Shown here in pieces: positions 58,770-64,000 of a stretch of DNA of 64,000 bases (the first letter of the stretch is position 1; every line of letters begins with the position of its first letter). The stretch comes from Sipunculus nudus (taxonomy: Eukaryota; Annelida; Sipuncula; Golfingiida; Sipunculidae). The stretch covers positions 1,610,479 to 1,674,478 of the forward strand of contig CM049321.1 in NCBI GenBank assembly GCA_026874595.1, in the 5' to 3' direction. The position numbers were made by a program, and so were the translations under genes. The notes beneath the pieces were generated by a model, which worked only from the letters and a program-made list of their open reading frames with translations, was not told the origin of the DNA and made no database searches.

Positions 58770-60372
58770 CTGTTTTACCAAGAGATTAAACAAAAAATTT
58801 CAGATTCAAATCTTCCCACATATATCAGGGTTGAAATTCAGTCTTTTACAAAATAGAAATCAAACATATTTTTTCTTTAAAACAAGGGACCCATGGGTCA
58901 CGGCACTCAGCTGATCGTGATTGGACCATAAATGTTTCTCCACTGTGATACTATATCGAGTCGATAAAGCTTATGAATATCATGGACATGTTGGGCTATT
59001 ATAAAGGAATGTAATGTAATATGTGAGTAAATGATAAATGAAATAACCTGACTGATGGATTAATAGAGTCATATATAGTAGTTTATTTTTTATTTATTAA
59101 AGAGGTGTAGAAAATTGTGATATATTTGAGCAAATATGAATGCAATGACAGCAGTAATAAGCAGTAGTAGAATGATGATAAGGCTATTTGTTGAAGGATC
59201 TAAAGTGTATGGTAGTCTGCAAGCTTTCAATTTGACAGATATGATGTTATGATTAACTATGCTGATGAAGTGATTTATGAATTTGTGACTGTATGACACA
59301 ATATCTCTTTAGTCTTGACAAGGTACATTATTGTGATGCCCACTATGTCTACATATTACACAATATTGACATAATTTCTGGCATGTACATAGGTACCTAT
59401 GGACGAATAGTTATACAAAATATTAAAGTATGAATATATCTGATTCATCTTGTTCTTGCTTACTGAGGCTGACTTTGGGATGGGGTTCGGAGAAGGGAAA
59501 AGTGAGGGCAGCACGAAGGTGGATGTAGAAATATTCTATTGTAATGTTTTTCATTTATATAAGAATATGAAAAGCTAAGAGGAAAGGGGCCCTCCTACTT
59601 GGTTATAGCAAAGTTCTAAATATATGATTGCAAACTAATACTCTGACAAGACTGTCCTGAAGAAAAACAGTAAAAGTTTTGAGATACTGTAATGTATGAA
59701 AATTTACAGATGGAAAATTTACAGATGGACAGGCAAGTGGACAGAATGGACTAATACCTTTATTTCACTTTCAAGGGGATAATGCATTTAAGTTTATATA
59801 TAAGCCTATTTTTTTTTAAGCATATCCACTTTTTCCATTAAGAAGTTTTTATCTGAATCATTTTTTTTATTTACAGGTTTTATAAATTTTAAATGAAAAA
59901 AACGGAAAAAAAATAAATTAAAATATTAGAATTGTTGCAAAAGTTGCAATCATTATATATACAGAGTAAAAAACTGAAACTATAAGTTAAAATATTAGAA
60001 TTGTTGCAAAAGTTGCAATCATCATATATCCAGAGTGTAGCTCATATTGGGTCATATTATGCATACACATATATTTTATTATTTTTAAATCATAAATGTT
60101 TAAACTGAATTTAAAAGAAAATAATGCCACAACATGGCATCTACAAGAATATTCCTTGAATCACTATTAAAAAGTTTTGCACATTGGAGTTTTGAGTACC
60201 TGCTTAATTTTATTCACCAAAATAAAATAAAAGATTCAGTAAATTTGATAAAATAAAACATCTTTTCAAATAAAGTATACACACTGTTGGTTGAATGAGA
60301 AACAAACAATATCATTGTGCTAATTACTATCCAAGTTTTAACTAGATATTTCTTGGCACCGCAGGTGCCATA

Positions 60373-62285
60373 GTATCGCCAGACAATTATTCCCCCCCCC
60401 CCCTTTAAGAATAGGCCCCCCATCTTCAGCAACAATTAATATCAGACCACACTCATAGAAAAGGTCATTCTCATAGAAAAGGTCATGATCCAAATTTCAA
60501 TATACATCATCCCCTAACCCATGTCTATGTATATGCAAGAAATCTGTCCATTAGTTTTTTACTTATAATGCTCACAGTAATGTTAAGTGGCAATGATGGG
60601 GTATTAAACGGCACGAAAACAAGTAAAAGAATAACAGGTGGCACCACCTGTTTCCCGTACATGACAACACTATCCAAGATCTTGGTTCAAGTTGATTTTT
60701 GGACCAATCAATGCATCCCTTATTGAGAAATTAATGATTTTGTGTGATTTTCACCATATATGGCAATATTCAAGGTCAAGGCCACTCATTGGAAAGGTCA
60801 TGACCCCTATTCAAATAAACATTATCCTATAACCCATATCCATGTATATGCATAATATGAAAGAAATTTGTCCATTAGTTTTTGACTTATAATGCTCTCA
60901 GTACTGATAAATGGCAATGATGGGGTATTAAACGGCACAAAACAAGTAAAAGAATAACAGGTGGCGCCACCTGTTTCCGGTACATGACAATACTTTCCAA
61001 GATCTTCGAACATGTTGATTTTTGGACCAATGCATGCATCCCTTATTGAGATATTAATGATTTTGTGTAATTTTCACCATATATGGCAATATTCAAGGTC
61101 AAGGCCACTCTAATAGGAAAGTTCATGACCCCAATTTATATATACATTATCCCATAACCTATGTCTATGTATATGCATAATATGAAAGAAATCTGTCCAT
61201 TAGTTTTTGACTTATAATGCTCACAGGTTATAAATGTACTGTTAAGTGGCAATGATGGGGTATTAAACGGCACGAAAACAAGTAAAAGAATAACAGGTGG
61301 CGCCACCTGTTTCCGGTACATGACATTACTATCCAAGATCTTGGTTCAAGTTGATTTTTGGACCAATGCATGCATCCCTTATTGAGAAATTAATGATTTT
61401 GTGTAATTTTCACCATATATGGCAATATTCAAGGTCAAGGCCACTCATTGGAAAGGTCATGACCCCTATTCAAATAAACATTATCCTATAACCCATATCC
61501 ATGTATATGCATAATATGACAGAAATTTGTCCATTAGTTTTTGACTTATAATGCTCTCAGTACTGATAAATGGCAATGATGGGGTATTAAACGGCACGAA
61601 ATCAAGTAAAAGAATAACAGGTGGCGCCACCTGTTTCCGGTACATGACGTTACTATCCAAGATCTTCGGTCAAGTTGATTTTTGGACCAATGCATGCATC
61701 CCTTATTGAGAAATTAATGATTTTGTGTGATTTTCACCATATATGGCAATATTCAAGGTCAAGGCCACTCTCATAGGAAAGGTCATGACCCCAATTTATA
61801 TATACATCATCCCATAACCCATATCTATGTATTTGCATAATATGAAAGAAATCTGTCCATTAGTTTTTGACTTATAATGCTCACAGTACTGTCAAGTAGC
61901 AATTTTTGGGATATTAAACGGCATGAAAACAAGTAAAGAATAATAGGTGGCAACACCAGTTTCTTGAACATGACAACCCTATCCATGATCTTCCATCAAC
62001 TTGATTTTGGGATCAATCCATGCAAGTTTTCTTGAGATATTTAAGAATTTGTGTGATTTTCCCCAAAACTGAACCTATTCAAGATCAAGGTCACTCTCCT
62101 AGTTGAGGTCATGACCTCATTTTAAATAGGCGTCGTCCTCTCACCCATATCTATACATATACCAAGTTTGGTAAAGATCCGTGAAATATTTTTTGAGTTA
62201 TTGTGTCCAAAAGAAATCTCGGCGGCGGCGGCGGCGGCGCAACCGTGCCTAAAACATAGTATCTCCAGACTATGTCTGGCGATAC
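60373..62285. mobile_element. Satellite-bearing insertion with 13-base inverted ends
   Basis: GTATCGCCAGACA at 60373-60385 is mirrored exactly by TGTCTGGCGATAC at 62273-62285. Between them lies a tandem array whose CAAGGTCAAGGCCACTC phrase recurs at about 60771, 61094, 61430, 61754 and, diverged, 62080 (spacings 323, 336, 324 and 326). Most units contain the perfect palindrome AACAGGTGGCGCCACCTGTT. A (GGC)n run lies at 62220-62239. No transposase is visible. Confidence 0.75.
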
Positions 62286-62532
62286 AATTAATTACTGAAA
62301 TTAATAGTCAATTTCACACCTGGTGAAGTTTTTACTCCTCTGAAGTAAGGAATTACTTATCTCATGAACATCCACACTTTCATAGCAATACGCCACTTTG
62401 TGGACACAATTAAATGTACACTTTAATCATTGTAACCCTGGTGGTACAATACAAAATCTAAAATGTAGCATAGCCTAGAATAAGAATGAATCACATACAG
62501 AAAATAATAACATTCATCTAGTTTATGCAATA

Positions 62533-62551
62533 TCGGGGGGGGGGGGGGGGG
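62533..62551. repeat. Poly-G tract
   Basis: An uninterrupted G run within repeat copy D. Shorter G or C runs mark comparable places at 2372-2384, 57247-57258, 58336-58348, 56010-56022 and 60392-60404. Confidence 0.85.
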
Positions 62552-64000
62552 AGGGAGTGCAGAGCAGAAGGGAAGCCTGCTGGTAGTGGCCAAGCTGACC
62601 CAAGGCAAGCTGCCTGGGGTGGGTTACATAATGCAAGTGAAGGCTGTACTACTAGGTGGGCTAGATGTAAACAACACTTGACATGGTGTATGAAAACATG
62701 AATAAAAGCTATTCTTTCCAATCAATTTCTTTGAAATTTCAGATTTTAAAAGATTAAATCCTTATGTATATATGCTGTGAAAATTAAATCAACAGTGCCA
62801 AAGTTGGACAAAATTTAAGGTATTGATTTTTTATTTATGCTAATAACTTGAAAAATTTGCAAAATTCAGATCTAATTTTGGGTAAACAATTGAATCTTGA
62901 TTAAATAAAGTAATATTCCTGAAAAAAGTCTCTAGGTTCAGCAATTCTCATGTGAGTAAATATATTTCCTGATTTTTTAAAAAATTGCATTATGTTTTGG
63001 CCCATAACTTCAAAATAATACTCAATACTGACCTAAATTTTGGTATGTTCATAGAAAATGTATAAAAGAATGAGAATCCTAAATACGATCAAAACAGATC
63101 AGTGGTTTTGATATTAGGCAGCCCTGAAGTGTTACAATGGCTTTTTTTATGGAAAACAGAGTTTTTTTTCCTTAATATCTTGAAGTCCTGAACATAGTCC
63201 TAATGACCCAATTTTTGGTATGGTAGGAGATTTTGGGGACATCTAAAATTATGTCAACAGCCTGGGGAGCATAGAGATGTGCACTGAATGACCTACAGTC
63301 ATCAAAGTGGACTGCTTGACAATGTAAGGGAATACAACAAGAGCCTCCAAAAAAATTCAATAACTAGCCTTATTTTGCAGCTTTTATTTTCAAATTTCAG
63401 ATTTTAACAGATTAAATCCTTATGTATACATGGTGTGAAAATTAAATCCACAGTACTTACAGGAAAAAAACGTGCCATGGCCAAAGTTGGGCAAAATTTA
63501 AGGTACCAATTTTATATTTTTGCCAATATTTAAAAAAATTTAACAAATTTTGATCTAATTTTTTGTATACAATTAAATTTTGATTAATATAAGTTGTATT
63601 ACTGGAAAAAAGTCCCTACCTTTAACACTTTTGGTCTTAAGTGACCAAATATCTTCCTGATTTTTTTACAAAGTCCATTATGTTTGGGCCCATAACTTTT
63701 TTAAATTATATAATACTGACTTAATATCTGGCATGTACATAGGAACTATATAGAGGAATATTTATGGTAAATATGAAGAAAACCAGATGAGTGGTTTTGA
63801 TTTTAGGCAGTCCTGAAATGTGAAAATAGATTTTTAATAAAAAATTGAGGTTTTTCCTTAATATCTCAAAGGAACGAAGTCCTATTGACCCAATTTTTGG
63901 CATGGTAGGAGATTATGGGGACATCTAACTGTATGCCGAAATTCAGATTCGTAGGTCCAACGGTGTCGAAACGTGCCAGTCTTACGGACGGACATCCAGA

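Larger units (their letters stand above)
58883..64000 (+). mobile_element. Long interspersed repeat, copy D, cut by the window end
   Basis: Starts CAAGGGACCCATGGGTCACG. Bases 58883-59400 match 1531-2060 and 62660-64000 matches about 3130-5460 of copy A, so it is the same long variant. The region 60373-62285 has no counterpart in copy A and appears to be a nested insertion. The ACGG tract is just beginning at 63984. Confidence 0.68.

Noticed and set aside
205-58769. Protist origin (ciliate GCC2/GCC3 proteins or Giardia-type cysteine-rich surface proteins)
   Set aside because: Dozens of long GT-AG introns, animal-style phase-1 exons, MITEs, a SINE-like element and standard stop usage fit an animal genome instead.
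205-58769. Reading the 60 exons as several neighbouring genes or a pseudogene cluster
   Set aside because: Every junction is in phase and restores the expected motif; no stop, frameshift, initiation context or terminal exon appears between them.
62423-62721. Pro-rich minus-strand frames near 62540
   Set aside because: The proline run is the complement of a poly-G tract inside repeat copy D.

Overview
The window is a piece of an AT-rich animal genome dominated by one gene on the minus strand. I recovered 60 consecutive coding exons between 58769 (5' side) and 205 (3' side). Each is open, has AG/GT borders, and matches its neighbours in phase. Together they give 12,035 coding bases, about 4,011 codons, with no in-frame stop. 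Neither the first nor the last exon of the gene is here: no signal peptide, membrane anchor, promoter or polyA site is visible. The protein is built only from short cysteine-rich units of the type CPxGxYCPxGTxxPxPCPxGTYxNxTGxxxxxxCxxCPxGxYC, which look like the Ephrin_rec_like / GCC2_GCC3 class of extracellular repeat. Sequons of the form N-x-T/S are very frequent. I infer a giant secreted or cell-surface extracellular protein of unknown function.

The main observation is a higher-order repeat. The short units are arranged in a supermodule of 679-693 residues that occurs five times complete (exon lengths between equivalent anchor points give 688, 687, 685, 679 and 693 aa), with part of a preceding and part of a following copy. 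Each copy begins at a GTYQD...C..CPAG[YF][YF]C anchor, usually followed by CDNTMAPVV or a relative of it. Intron positions are mostly shared between copies. Some have been lost, gained or shifted by one base.

Layout, low to high coordinate: exons 60-57 (205-7002) are the start of supermodule 6. Exons 56-44 (7893-19503) are supermodule 5. Exons 44-34 (19282-27396) are supermodule 4, exons 34-24 (27146-35233) supermodule 3, exons 24-14 (34985-43683) supermodule 2 and exons 14-4 (43522-54849) supermodule 1. Exons 4-1 (54448-58769) are the end of supermodule 0. From 58770 to 64000 there is only intron.

Four of the five largest introns (1391-5855, 13774-16875, 56465-58593 and 58770 onward) are swollen by copies of one repeat family, all in the same orientation and antisense to the gene. 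Its start carries the palindrome GACCCATGGGTC; its end has a tetranucleotide ACGG/ACAG tract and a terminal hairpin-like GACTTATAGTCAGCT. Other introns hold short TIR elements, a probable tRNA-derived SINE, two hAT-like copies and tandem arrays. ACGG-type microsatellite-bearing repeats of this sort are familiar from bivalve molluscs, so I infer a mollusc, probably a bivalve. That is a judgement from repeat style, not a proof. No second protein-coding gene and no RNA gene could be supported.
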